Source of the DNA: Hydrogenothermaceae bacterium
Lineage (GTDB): Bacteria; Aquificota; Aquificia; Aquificales; Hydrogenothermaceae
NCBI GenBank assembly: GCA_026985705.1
Contig: JALSPY010000244.1
Span: 1 to 7,900, forward strand
Length of the DNA stretch: 7,900 nt
Reading direction: 5' to 3'
The notes beneath the pieces were generated by a model that was not told the origin of the DNA, made no database searches, and saw only the letters and a list, made by a program, of their open reading frames with translations. Shown in pieces: positions 1 through 5,425 of this stretch; position 1 is the stretch's first letter; every line of letters begins with the position of its first letter. Position numbers and translations under genes: made by a program.

Positions 1-61
1 AGAAGGTTTCCCTAAGATACTAGCTAAAAATATCCAGCAAAAAGAAAAATAGGGGAAGAAA

Positions 62-130
62 ATGTCCTACTTGCTATATGCAGGTAGGAAAGCCTGTTCT
101 GGAACCAGTTTTAAAACGAAAAAAGGATGA
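62..130 (+). CDS. possible 22-residue micro-ORF (doubtful)
   Basis: An ATG at 62 is preceded by AGGGG (51-55) at a good ribosome-binding distance of six bases and opens a 22-codon frame ending at TGA 128-130. The peptide (MSYLLYAGRKACSGTSFKTKKG) resembles nothing I recognise. The frame crosses the first hairpin (65-89) and the left arm of the second, and its stop falls in the last bases of that hairpin's loop, so it could be a leader peptide or a chance frame in structured non-coding DNA. I favour chance; only the ribosome-binding site argues for it. Confidence 0.15.
   Translation: MSYLLYAGRKACSGTSFKTKKG
65..89 (+). repeat. hairpin 1 of four, 10-bp stem
   Basis: Bases 65-74 pair with 80-89 (arms TCCTACTTGC and GCAGGTAGGA, one G-T wobble) around the 5-base loop TATAT. 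It is the first of four successive inverted repeats running to 305. No T-run follows, so it does not look like a terminator. Confidence 0.6.
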
Positions 131-146
131 TTTAAAACTGGTTCCA
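100..146 (+). repeat. hairpin 2 of four, perfect 16-bp stem
   Basis: Bases 100-115 (TGGAACCAGTTTTAAA) are perfectly complementary to 131-146 around a 15-base loop. The base of the stem is G/C-containing and the top is A/T. No T-run follows on either strand, so it is not a standard intrinsic terminator. A perfect 16-bp stem is unlikely by chance over such a short stretch, so it is either selected or recently made. It could be a transposon-end hairpin or part of a structured RNA. Confidence 0.8.
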
Positions 147-159
147 CCAGTGGTGCGGG

Positions 160-251
160 TTGGAGCTTCTCTGAAAACATCTAAAATATGTTTAAAATCA
201 AATAAATTTTAGAAAGAAGATTTTAAACATATTTTAAAGAGGAGTTTCCAA
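160..251 (+). repeat. hairpin 3 of four, long two-part stem
   Basis: The upper part is a perfect 18-bp stem, 182-199 with 219-236 (arm TAAAATATGTTTAAAATC), around a 19-base A-rich loop. The lower part pairs 160-172 with 238-251, using 13 base pairs that include two G-T wobbles and one bulged T at 245. A lopsided internal loop (173-181 against 237) joins the two. The lower stem makes sense as RNA because its wobbles and bulge keep the helix going, which hints at transcription and selection on the RNA. Confidence 0.75.
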
Positions 252-256
252 AGGTC

Positions 257-305
257 AGTAGTTGTCTACATTTGGCTATGTTTTTAGGCAACTGTTGACA
301 CTACT
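257..305 (+). repeat. hairpin 4 of four, imperfect 18-bp stem
   Basis: Pairs run 257-261/301-305, 263-266/297-300 (T262 bulged), 268-270/293-295, 272-274/289-291 and 276-278/285-287, closing on a 6-base loop. Three single mismatches separate the blocks. The hairpin ends where the recognisable TnpB reading begins (about 302), so it may mark the junction between the structured DNA and the tnpB remnant. The regular mismatch pattern could be an eroded perfect palindrome or a native RNA helix. Confidence 0.55.
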
Positions 306-1258
306 ATCTAACTATAAAAACAGGATTAGACTTAAGTAAGTTAAACATTTTAAACATCCAGATAACCTCATATAAAGCATATGGAAACATTACATACAGG
401 ATAAACGTCGTGTATAAGGAAGAGATAGAGGAATTAAAACCACAAGCAGATAAAATACTTACAATAGATTATGGAGTATCAAACTTTGCCACTATAGTAA
501 TAGAAAACTAGCCAATAAACTATATAATAGATGGTAAAGTAATACAAAATTTACTGCAAAAATATCTAAAGAAAATAGCCAAATGGCAAAAGAAAAGAGA
601 CAACCTGTTGGACAAGGGATTACCAACTAATAAAGTAGATAAAATACTCCATAGGATACAAAAAAGAATAAATAACCTAATAAGAGATTTTAGTTATAAA
701 GTCTCAAATTTGATCGTAGAACTTACTAAAAAATACAATGTTTCAACTATAGTAATAGGCAAATTATAAGAAAGTAAAAATAAAGAAAGTAAACTATCAA
801 GCATAATAGACCAGATGTTAAGTTTACTGCCACACGGCAAGGTATCAAAGCAAATAGAATATAAAGCAAAAGAATATGGAATAAGAACAATACTTGTAGA
901 TGAGAGCTATACTTCAGATGTGGACAGTTTAATTAAACAGACTGTTTCAAAAGAAAATTACACACCTGAAGCAAGGAAGCATAGAGGATTGTTTAAGAGC
1001 ATATTAGGGTTAATCAATGCAGATGTAAATGGAGCAAGGAATATACTTAAAAAGTTTAAAAAGAATTTCCACGATTACATTACAGGATTAAAGCAAACTA
1101 TTAGAGTAAGAGTATTTGGAAAATTAAAAGGTAGCCCTAAGTCCGTCCAAGTATATAGACAGATAGTGGTAGCAAGGTGTGGTGACCACCTATCAGGGAT
1201 AAGGCTATCTTATGACAGCAAACTCCTTGAGAAGCCACCAACTTTAGTCGATGTGTAG
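302..1258 (+). pseudogene. tnpB: tnpB pseudogene, IS200/IS605 (IS1341-like) RNA-guided nuclease remnant
   Basis: TnpB proteins are transposon-encoded RuvC-type nucleases guided by an RNA from the element's 3' end. One frame reads through 319 codons as TnpB. A beta-rich segment ends in YRINVVYKEE. RuvC-I follows as KILTIDYGVSNFATI, with its Asp codon at 467-469. RuvC-II lies near STIVIGKL, then QIEYKAKEYGIRTILVDESYTS and RGLFKS, and RuvC-III is INADVNGARNIL with its Asp codon at 1022-1024. TAG at 509-511 and TAA at 767-769 interrupt the frame, the second exactly at RuvC-II. No frameshift is seen. The usual N-terminal ~100 residues are missing: upstream the frame meets TGA at 296-298, then the hairpins. 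The longest open part starts at ATG 815 without a ribosome-binding site, so it is very unlikely to be an expressed gene. The zinc-ribbon CxxC pairs are absent. No tnpA is visible, so this is a solo tnpB type or a truncated element. The TAA could be a C-to-T change of CAA (Gln). Confidence 0.88.
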
Positions 1259-1263
1259 TTCAC
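1130..1263 (+). ncRNA. probable TnpB guide (omega) RNA region and element right end, degenerate
   Basis: In IS200/IS605 elements the guide RNA overlaps the last part of tnpB and ends at the right-end cleavage site. Here the last ~40 codons read as an unconserved tail but carry small stems: AGGTG/CACCT (1175-1179 with 1187-1191), ATAAG/CTTAT (1199-1203 with 1209-1213), and a final stem-loop built on CCACCAAC-TTTA-GTCGATGTG with A-C and C-A mismatches. The stop codon runs into TAGTTCAC (1256-1263), the ending I associate with this family's right ends. The guide would be copied from DNA just after about 1263. The exact RNA ends are not visible, and the mismatched last stem suggests decay. This rests on family knowledge more than on a match. 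Confidence 0.5.
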
Positions 1264-1325
1264 TAATATTTAAATCTTAAAAAATCTTTCATCATTGAAA
1301 AATTTTTTTACTAATGATTTTAAGT

Positions 1326-1346
1326 TTGAATTTTTGTAAAATTCAA
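1326..1346. promoter_or_regulatory. 9-bp perfect inverted repeat upstream of hemB (operator or promoter element)
   Basis: TTGAATTTT (1326-1334) and AAAATTCAA (1338-1346) are exact inverted copies separated by TGT. The left arm could double as a -35 (TTGAAT), but the possible -10 hexamers downstream (TTTAAT at 1347, TAATTA at 1349, TATAAA at 1353) are either weak or badly spaced. The site lies 30-50 bases before the hemB start and 63 bases after the tnpB element end. It could be a repressor site for hemB or a weak A/T hairpin; it lacks a T-run for a plus-strand terminator. Confidence 0.35.
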
Positions 1347-1375
1347 TTTAATTATAAAAATTTTGGAGATAAAAA

Positions 1376-2350
1376 ATGGCTTTTCCAATACATAGGGCTA
1401 GAAGATTAAGAAAAAATGAAAATATAAGAAGATTAGTAAGGGAAACTTCCCTGTCTGTAGATGACCTTATCTATCCTATATTTGTTGAAGAAGGAAAAAA
1501 TATAAAAGTAGAAATTCCATCTATGCCGAATATTTACAGATACTCTTTAGACAGATTAGATGAGGAGCTAGAGGAAGTAGCTAAACTTAACATTCCTGCT
1601 GTTATACTTTTCGGAGTTCCCAAACATAAAGATGACATAGGTAGTGAAAGTTGGAATGATGAAGGGATAATACAAAAAACAGTTAGATATATAAAGAAAA
1701 ATTATCCTCAACTGTATGTTATAACTGATGTATGTTTCTGCGAATATACAAGCCACGGTCATTGTGGAGTTTTAAAAGAGTTTGATGTTGATAACGATGA
1801 AACTTTAGAAAATCTAAAAAAACAGGTCGTTTCTCATGCTAAAGCTGGAGCTGATATGGTAGCTCCTTCTGGAATGATGGATGGAATGGTAAAAGCCATT
1901 AGAGAGGCTTTAGATAACGCAGGATATAAAGATATACCTATAATGTCCTACTCTGCTAAATTTGCATCTTCTTACTATGGACCATTTAGAGATGCTGCCG
2001 GTTCAGCACCTGCCTTTGGAGATAGAAGAAGTTATCAGATGGATTTTCATAACAGTAGAGAGGCTCTAAAGGAAGTTGAGTTTGATATTGAAGAAGGGGC
2101 AGATATAGTAATGGTAAAACCTGCTTTAGCATACTTAGATATTATTTCAAAAATAAGAGACAATTTTAATATTCCTGTAGCTGCTTATAATGTTAGCGGA
2201 GAGTATTCAATAATAAAAGCTGGTGAAAAGATGGGATGGATAGATGGAGATAAAGTCATCTATGAAACATTAGTATCAATAAAAAGGGCTGGAGCGGATA
2301 TAATAATCACATACTTTGCAAAGGATATAGCTAAAATATTAAATAGATAA
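1376..2350 (+). CDS. hemB: delta-aminolevulinic acid dehydratase (porphobilinogen synthase)
   Basis: HemB condenses two 5-aminolevulinate molecules into porphobilinogen, the first common step of heme, siroheme and cobalamin synthesis, in the cytoplasm. The 324-residue length is normal for the family. The zinc-site signature DVCFCEYTSHGHCG gives Cys120, Cys122 and Cys130, so this is the zinc-dependent form rather than the magnesium form. The two active-site lysines are in MSYSAKFASSYYGPFRDA (Lys195) and MVKPALAYLD (Lys248, the Schiff-base lysine). The C-terminal YNVSGEYSIIKA is also typical. The ATG is supported by GGAG at 1365-1368 with a 7-base spacer. It is monocistronic as seen here, with the degenerate tnpB element upstream and a convergent gene starting its stop 26 bp downstream. 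No clear terminator hairpin is visible in that gap. Confidence 0.98.
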   Translation: MAFPIHRARRLRKNENIRRLVRETSLSVDDLIYPIFVEEGKNIKVEIPSMPNIYRYSLDRLDEELEEVAKLNIPAVILFGVPKHKDDIGSESWNDEGIIQKTVRYIKKNYPQLYVITDVCFCEYTSHGHCGVLKEFDVDNDETLENLKKQVVSHAKAGADMVAPSGMMDGMVKAIREALDNAGYKDIPIMSYSAKFASSYYGPFRDAAGSAPAFGDRRSYQMDFHNSREALKEVEFDIEEGADIVMVKPALAYLDIISKIRDNFNIPVAAYNVSGEYSIIKAGEKMGWIDGDKVIYETLVSIKRAGADIIITYFAKDIAKILNR

Positions 2351-2376
2351 TGAAATGCAAACTTTCTTCTCTTCTT

Positions 2377-2979
2377 TTAATTATTTTCTTCCAATGGAGA
2401 ATTTGTAAATCTTTCCAATTTTAGATTTTTCAATTCTTTATATTGCTTTGGTGAAACTAATAATGGATTTTGTAAAATTAACCATAAAGCTTCCGATGAA
2501 GGGATAGGTATTCTTATATCCCTTTGGATTTCTTTAAAAGGAACTACTTTATCAGGTAATAAATTCCCAACATTTAGTTTATCTACCTTTTCTTTTATTC
2601 CTATCCCTCTATGTAAATTTTTAATAATTCTTTCTAAAGTTTCGTTAACTTTTCCTTCTGGAGAAAATTTAACAGCTATCACTAACACATCATCAACTTT
2701 ATCTCTTCTTCCAAGTGATGGATTAGCTGATATATGTAAAAAGTGTATTTCAGGGGCTTTATCATCCCAAATAACAATATGAACATCCTTCAGCAGATAT
2801 TTTGTATTCCTGTAAATTACAATGTTTTGCTTAGAGGCTTCATCTGTCGGCTTTATCCTGATAGCATGACCATCGTTAAAAATTTCAAATGTAGATGGTT
2901 TATAGTTAATTTCAATAGCATAACTTAACTTTAATATTAACAAAATCATAAAAGTTATTAAGCCTACTTTAACCTTCAT
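2377..2979 (-). CDS. exported protein resembling a degenerate (catalytically dead) alpha-carbonic anhydrase
   Basis: A signal peptide is clear: basic start, hydrophobic residues 6-19 and a likely cut after SYA21, so the product is probably periplasmic. The mature part follows the alpha-carbonic anhydrase plan. INYKPSTFEIFNDGHAIRI (24-42) matches the NNGHxI strand, with His38 where the proton-shuttle His lies. KYLLKDVHIV (60-69) matches the YxLxQFHFH strand, with His67 kept but Val69 in place of the second zinc His. PEIHFLH (76-82) matches the third zinc-His strand (Glu77, His79, His82). VLVIAVKF and NLLPD match later strands, and IRIPIPSSEALW (155-166) stands where LTTPPCSE...W belongs, without the two Thr. 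The loop between His67 and His79 is about seven residues shorter than in bacterial enzymes and lacks the PSEH Glu. The first ~50 residues and the C-terminal RPxQ part are missing. A true zinc hydratase is therefore unlikely. AGGAGA precedes the ATG, which lies inside the hflX 3' end (11-bp overlap), so translation is probably coupled. Homology is inferred by eye. Confidence 0.7.
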   Translation of the reverse strand: MKVKVGLITFMILLILKLSYAIEINYKPSTFEIFNDGHAIRIKPTDEASKQNIVIYRNTKYLLKDVHIVIWDDKAPEIHFLHISANPSLGRRDKVDDVLVIAVKFSPEGKVNETLERIIKNLHRGIGIKEKVDKLNVGNLLPDKVVPFKEIQRDIRIPIPSSEALWLILQNPLLVSPKQYKELKNLKLERFTNSPLEENN

Positions 2980-4090
2980 GACTATATCTCCTAAAATCTA
3001 AACTTTTTGCTTTTTCCTTTAAATATCCAAATAACTTGTCTAAATTCCATCCCTTTTCGGTTGAAATAATCATTACTGGTTTGCCATCAATATAGGTTAA
3101 ATCTTCTTCAAGATAATCTTTTGTAGGAATTAGTTTATCTATTTTGTTCAATAAAATTAAACTATCCTTATTATCTAAATTTAGTTTTTTAACGATTTTG
3201 TCAACCTCTTTTAGCTTATTTTCCCAATCCTCATCTGATATATCTACAACATATATAAGTAAGTCAGCATCTTCTATTTCCTTTAATGTTGTTAAGAATG
3301 CATCCATTAACTCTTTAGGCATATCTTTAATAAATCCTACTGTATCGGTGATTAAAACTTTTTTATTAATATCTGGAAAGGATATAAAGGAAGTTTTTGT
3401 GTCTAGTGTTGCAAATAGCTGATTAGATATAAGAGTATCTCTCTTCGTTAATTTCTTTAAAAGAGAAGATTTACCTACATTTGTATAACCTATCAATGCC
3501 ACTTTTAAGATATTAGGATTTCTATTCCTCTTCTTTCTCTGCTCCCTTTTATTTTTTTCTATCTCCTTTAATTCTTTTTTTATTTTTGAAATCCTTCTTT
3601 TTATATCTCTAACTTTTATTTCACCTATTTTTTCACCGGCACCTTTTATCTTACCTCTTCCACCTATTCTAGATAGCTCTTTTCCTTTTTCTCCATAAAT
3701 TCTAGGAAGTTTATGTGTAAGCATAGCCAACTCAACTTGAAGTTTTGCCTGTTTAGTTTTAGCCCTTTTTTCAAATATTTTTAAGATTAAATCTGTTCTG
3801 TCTAAAATATCAACATTAGTAATATCTTCTAAATTTCTTATTTGGACTGGAGAAAGTTCTGCATCAAAGATAACAGTATCAGCCTTTATACCTTCAGCTA
3901 ACTCCCTTATCTGATTTGCCTTACCTTTCCCAATATATGTTGAAGGGTCAGGCTGTTCCTTTATTTGATAAATCTTACCTAATGTTTTTCCTCCCACAGC
4001 TTTAACTAATCCTTCTAGCTCAATTAGAGAGTTTTTTACCTCTTTTTCTTTTTTATCTCTTGTTTTTATTGAAACTAATATCGCTCTCAT
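2969..4090 (-). CDS. hflX: ribosome-associated GTPase HflX
   Basis: HflX binds the large ribosomal subunit and splits stalled or hibernating ribosomes, notably after heat stress. At 373 residues it is a usual-length bacterial form. The N-terminal HflX domain (about 1-165) contains PDPSTYIGKGK (47-57), VIFDAELSPVQIRNLE and ILDRTDLILKIFEKRAKTKQAKLQVELA. A lysine-rich helical linker covers 160-190. The GTPase domain has G1 GYTNVGKS (201-208), G3 DTVGF (249-253) and G4 NKID (315-318), with STEKG (343-347) at G5. All nucleotide-binding motifs are intact. The linker before the helices reads GGRGKIKGAGEKIGE, where the better-known HflX proteins have a GxRGPGExxLE pattern, so this region is a variant. 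The ATG follows GGTGAG placed just after the upstream rhomboid stop (12-bp gap), and the stop overlaps the next gene by 11 bp, which indicates one transcript. Confidence 0.97.
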   Translation of the reverse strand: MRAILVSIKTRDKKEKEVKNSLIELEGLVKAVGGKTLGKIYQIKEQPDPSTYIGKGKANQIRELAEGIKADTVIFDAELSPVQIRNLEDITNVDILDRTDLILKIFEKRAKTKQAKLQVELAMLTHKLPRIYGEKGKELSRIGGRGKIKGAGEKIGEIKVRDIKRRISKIKKELKEIEKNKREQRKKRNRNPNILKVALIGYTNVGKSSLLKKLTKRDTLISNQLFATLDTKTSFISFPDINKKVLITDTVGFIKDMPKELMDAFLTTLKEIEDADLLIYVVDISDEDWENKLKEVDKIVKKLNLDNKDSLILLNKIDKLIPTKDYLEEDLTYIDGKPVMIISTEKGWNLDKLFGYLKEKAKSLDFRRYSHEG

Positions 4091-4102
4091 ACTCTCACCA
4101 AC

Positions 4103-4780
4103 TTAAAATCTTTTTTCCACCTGAAAGACCAATTTCAAGTTCTTTTCAGAATATAATTTATTGATTAAAATCCATCCTGCAATAAAACCTCCTATATGAG
4201 CATACCAAGCAACTCCTCCAACTGTTGGTGGAGCTGCTATTGCAAAAATTAACTGTATAAAAAACCAATAACCGATGAAAAACCAAGCTGGTAGTATAAA
4301 AGGCATAAATATGAAGGGTGGTATTACAGTAATTACTCTAGCTTCAGGATAAAGTTTTACATATCCAGCTAAAATTCCACTTATAGCTCCAGAAGCTCCA
4401 ATCATTGGTATATCTACACTTCCAAACATTAAACTTATAGATGACTGTAAAAATCCCGCTGTAAATCCTGATAAAAAGTAAAAGAGTAAAAATTTAATCT
4501 TTCCTAATGCATCTTCAACATTATTTCCAAATATCCATAGAAAAAGCATATTTCCAAATAGATGTGAAAAATTTCCATGAATAAACATTGAGGTTATAAC
4601 TTTATCAATTCGTAGTGAAAATATATCTGTAGGTAGTAAACCGTACTTATAAACAAAATGAATAAACTCTATATCAGATAAGGTTAATTCATACATAAAT
4701 ACTATTGTATTTATAATTATAAATGTTATAGTTAAAATTGGTGTTTTTCTAGTTGGTATATCATCTTTTATTGGTATCAT
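4103..4780 (-). CDS. rhomboid family intramembrane serine protease
   Basis: Rhomboids cut membrane proteins within or next to a transmembrane helix. The 225 residues contain about six hydrophobic helices starting at residue 14. The catalytic Ser is Ser130 in MIGASGAISG (GxSG motif), and the catalytic His is His195 in WYAHIGGFIAG. The oxyanion-side loop is SMFIHGNFSHLFGNMLFLWIFG (64-85), with His68, His73 and Asn77, all typical. An active enzyme is therefore expected in the inner membrane. The start is well supported by TTTTGGAGATAAAGA-ATG, whose ribosome-binding site begins right after the stop of the upstream NYN gene (16-bp gap). HflX follows 12 bp downstream. The substrate cannot be told from the sequence. 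I leave the symbol empty because the bacterial glpG/gluP naming does not transfer safely. Confidence 0.95.
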   Translation of the reverse strand: MIPIKDDIPTRKTPILTITFIIINTIVFMYELTLSDIEFIHFVYKYGLLPTDIFSLRIDKVITSMFIHGNFSHLFGNMLFLWIFGNNVEDALGKIKFLLFYFLSGFTAGFLQSSISLMFGSVDIPMIGASGAISGILAGYVKLYPEARVITVIPPFIFMPFILPAWFFIGYWFFIQLIFAIAAPPTVGGVAWYAHIGGFIAGWILINKLYSEKNLKLVFQVEKRF

Positions 4781-4796
4781 TCTTTATCTCCAAAAA

Positions 4797-5342
4797 TTAT
4801 AAAAATATTTCTTCTCCAAAATTAGTTAAATCTATAAATTCATCTGAAATTTCTATTAACTCATTTGCGGCAGTCTGTTTAAATGCGACTATCTCAACCT
4901 TAACTCCCTTTGTGTGTAAATATCTTACTAAATCTGTAAAATCTCCATCACCACTTATTAGTATAGCAACATCTATCTTTTCAGATAGGGCTATTGCATC
5001 CATAGCTATTCCCATATCCCAGTCAGCCTTAATTGTGGTCCAGAGATTACCGTTATCATCAAATCTTTTGAATATTTTTGGCTCCTTAACTTTTACTTGA
5101 TAACCTATACTCTTCAGTGTATTAATAAAGCCTTTTTGCTCTACTCCTTTAAGTCTAACAAGATAGGCTATAGCTCTAATTAATACTCTATCCCTTAAAA
5201 CTTTGTTTAAAACTGCTTCAAAATTTACCTTTCTACCAAATGCATCCCTAGCAGAGTAATATAAATTCTGTATGTCTAAAAATACTGCTACTCTTTGGTT
5301 TCTAAATAGTTTATTATTTTCCCTTTTTAAATCTCCCATCAT
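4797..5342 (-). CDS. NYN domain (LabA/DUF88-type) protein, putative metal-dependent ribonuclease
   Basis: NYN proteins have a PIN-like fold with acidic residues that bind metal and are thought to cut RNA; for most bacterial members the substrate is unknown. The 181 residues are essentially one domain: VAVFLDIQNLYYSARDAF (Asp23 and Asn26), KADWDMGIAMDAI (Asp107, Asp109, Asp115) and ILISGDGDFTDLVRYLHTKGVKVEI (Asp132, Asp134, Asp137), followed by a short tail. The acidic set looks complete. Two ATG codons stand in tandem at 5342 and 5339. The GGAG lies only 2 bases before the first and 5 before the second, so the second (GDLKRE start) is the likelier one. It is the first gene of the minus-strand cluster, and a TATAAT lies about 30 bp upstream. 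Its place with hflX suggests an RNA- or translation-related job, but that is only context. Confidence 0.9.
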   Translation of the reverse strand: MMGDLKRENNKLFRNQRVAVFLDIQNLYYSARDAFGRKVNFEAVLNKVLRDRVLIRAIAYLVRLKGVEQKGFINTLKSIGYQVKVKEPKIFKRFDDNGNLWTTIKADWDMGIAMDAIALSEKIDVAILISGDGDFTDLVRYLHTKGVKVEIVAFKQTAANELIEISDEFIDLTNFGEEIFL

Positions 5343-5425
5343 AACTCCAACTTAATTTTGAATTAAAGATAATTATATTTAAATTTTGTTAATTGTATAA
5401 AAAATATTATTGAGGAGAAATTTAA
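5343..5425. promoter_or_regulatory. divergent promoter region between the NYN cluster and murF
   Basis: This 83-bp, almost pure A/T gap separates two divergent genes. On the minus strand a consensus -10 TATAAT occupies 5377-5372, and no good -35 is evident at the normal distance. On the plus strand TATAAA (5396-5401) is the best -10 candidate, with a poor -35 (TTATAT at 5373-5378, 17 bases away), giving murF a very short leader. The two candidate promoters overlap, so expression of the divergent units could be linked. Confidence 0.4.

Noticed and set aside
2..52. Sixteen codons (EGFPKILAKNIQQKEK, stop 50-52) as the tail of a gene entering from the left
   Set aside because: Too short to support; other frames are closed, but chance cannot be excluded.
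24..212. Plus-strand frame 3, open for 62 codons with a CPTC motif
   Set aside because: It has no credible start near a ribosome-binding site, runs through two strong hairpins, and has no recognisable similarity. A single CxxC is not evidence of a zinc ribbon.
100..251. CRISPR array or repeat cluster
   Set aside because: The two perfect palindromes differ in sequence, and there are no direct repeats with regular spacers.
815..1258. Open frame from ATG 815 as an independent 147-residue protein
   Set aside because: It is the C-terminal part of the tnpB remnant in the same frame, has no ribosome-binding site, and holds only part of the RuvC fold.
1280..1311. A/T hairpin (AAAAAAT...ATTTTTT) as a terminator after the tnpB element
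   Set aside because: The stem is only A-T pairs in an A/T-rich gap and cannot be told from chance.
1568..1762. Minus-strand frame inside hemB
   Set aside because: Lies antisense to a clearly functional gene and shows no family features.
2743..3422. Plus-strand frames at 2743-2928 and 3144-3422
   Set aside because: Antisense shadows of the carbonic-anhydrase-like gene and hflX, with low-complexity Ser/Ile-rich translations.
4753..5100. Plus-strand frame opposite the NYN gene
   Set aside because: Antisense shadow of a gene with intact NYN motifs.
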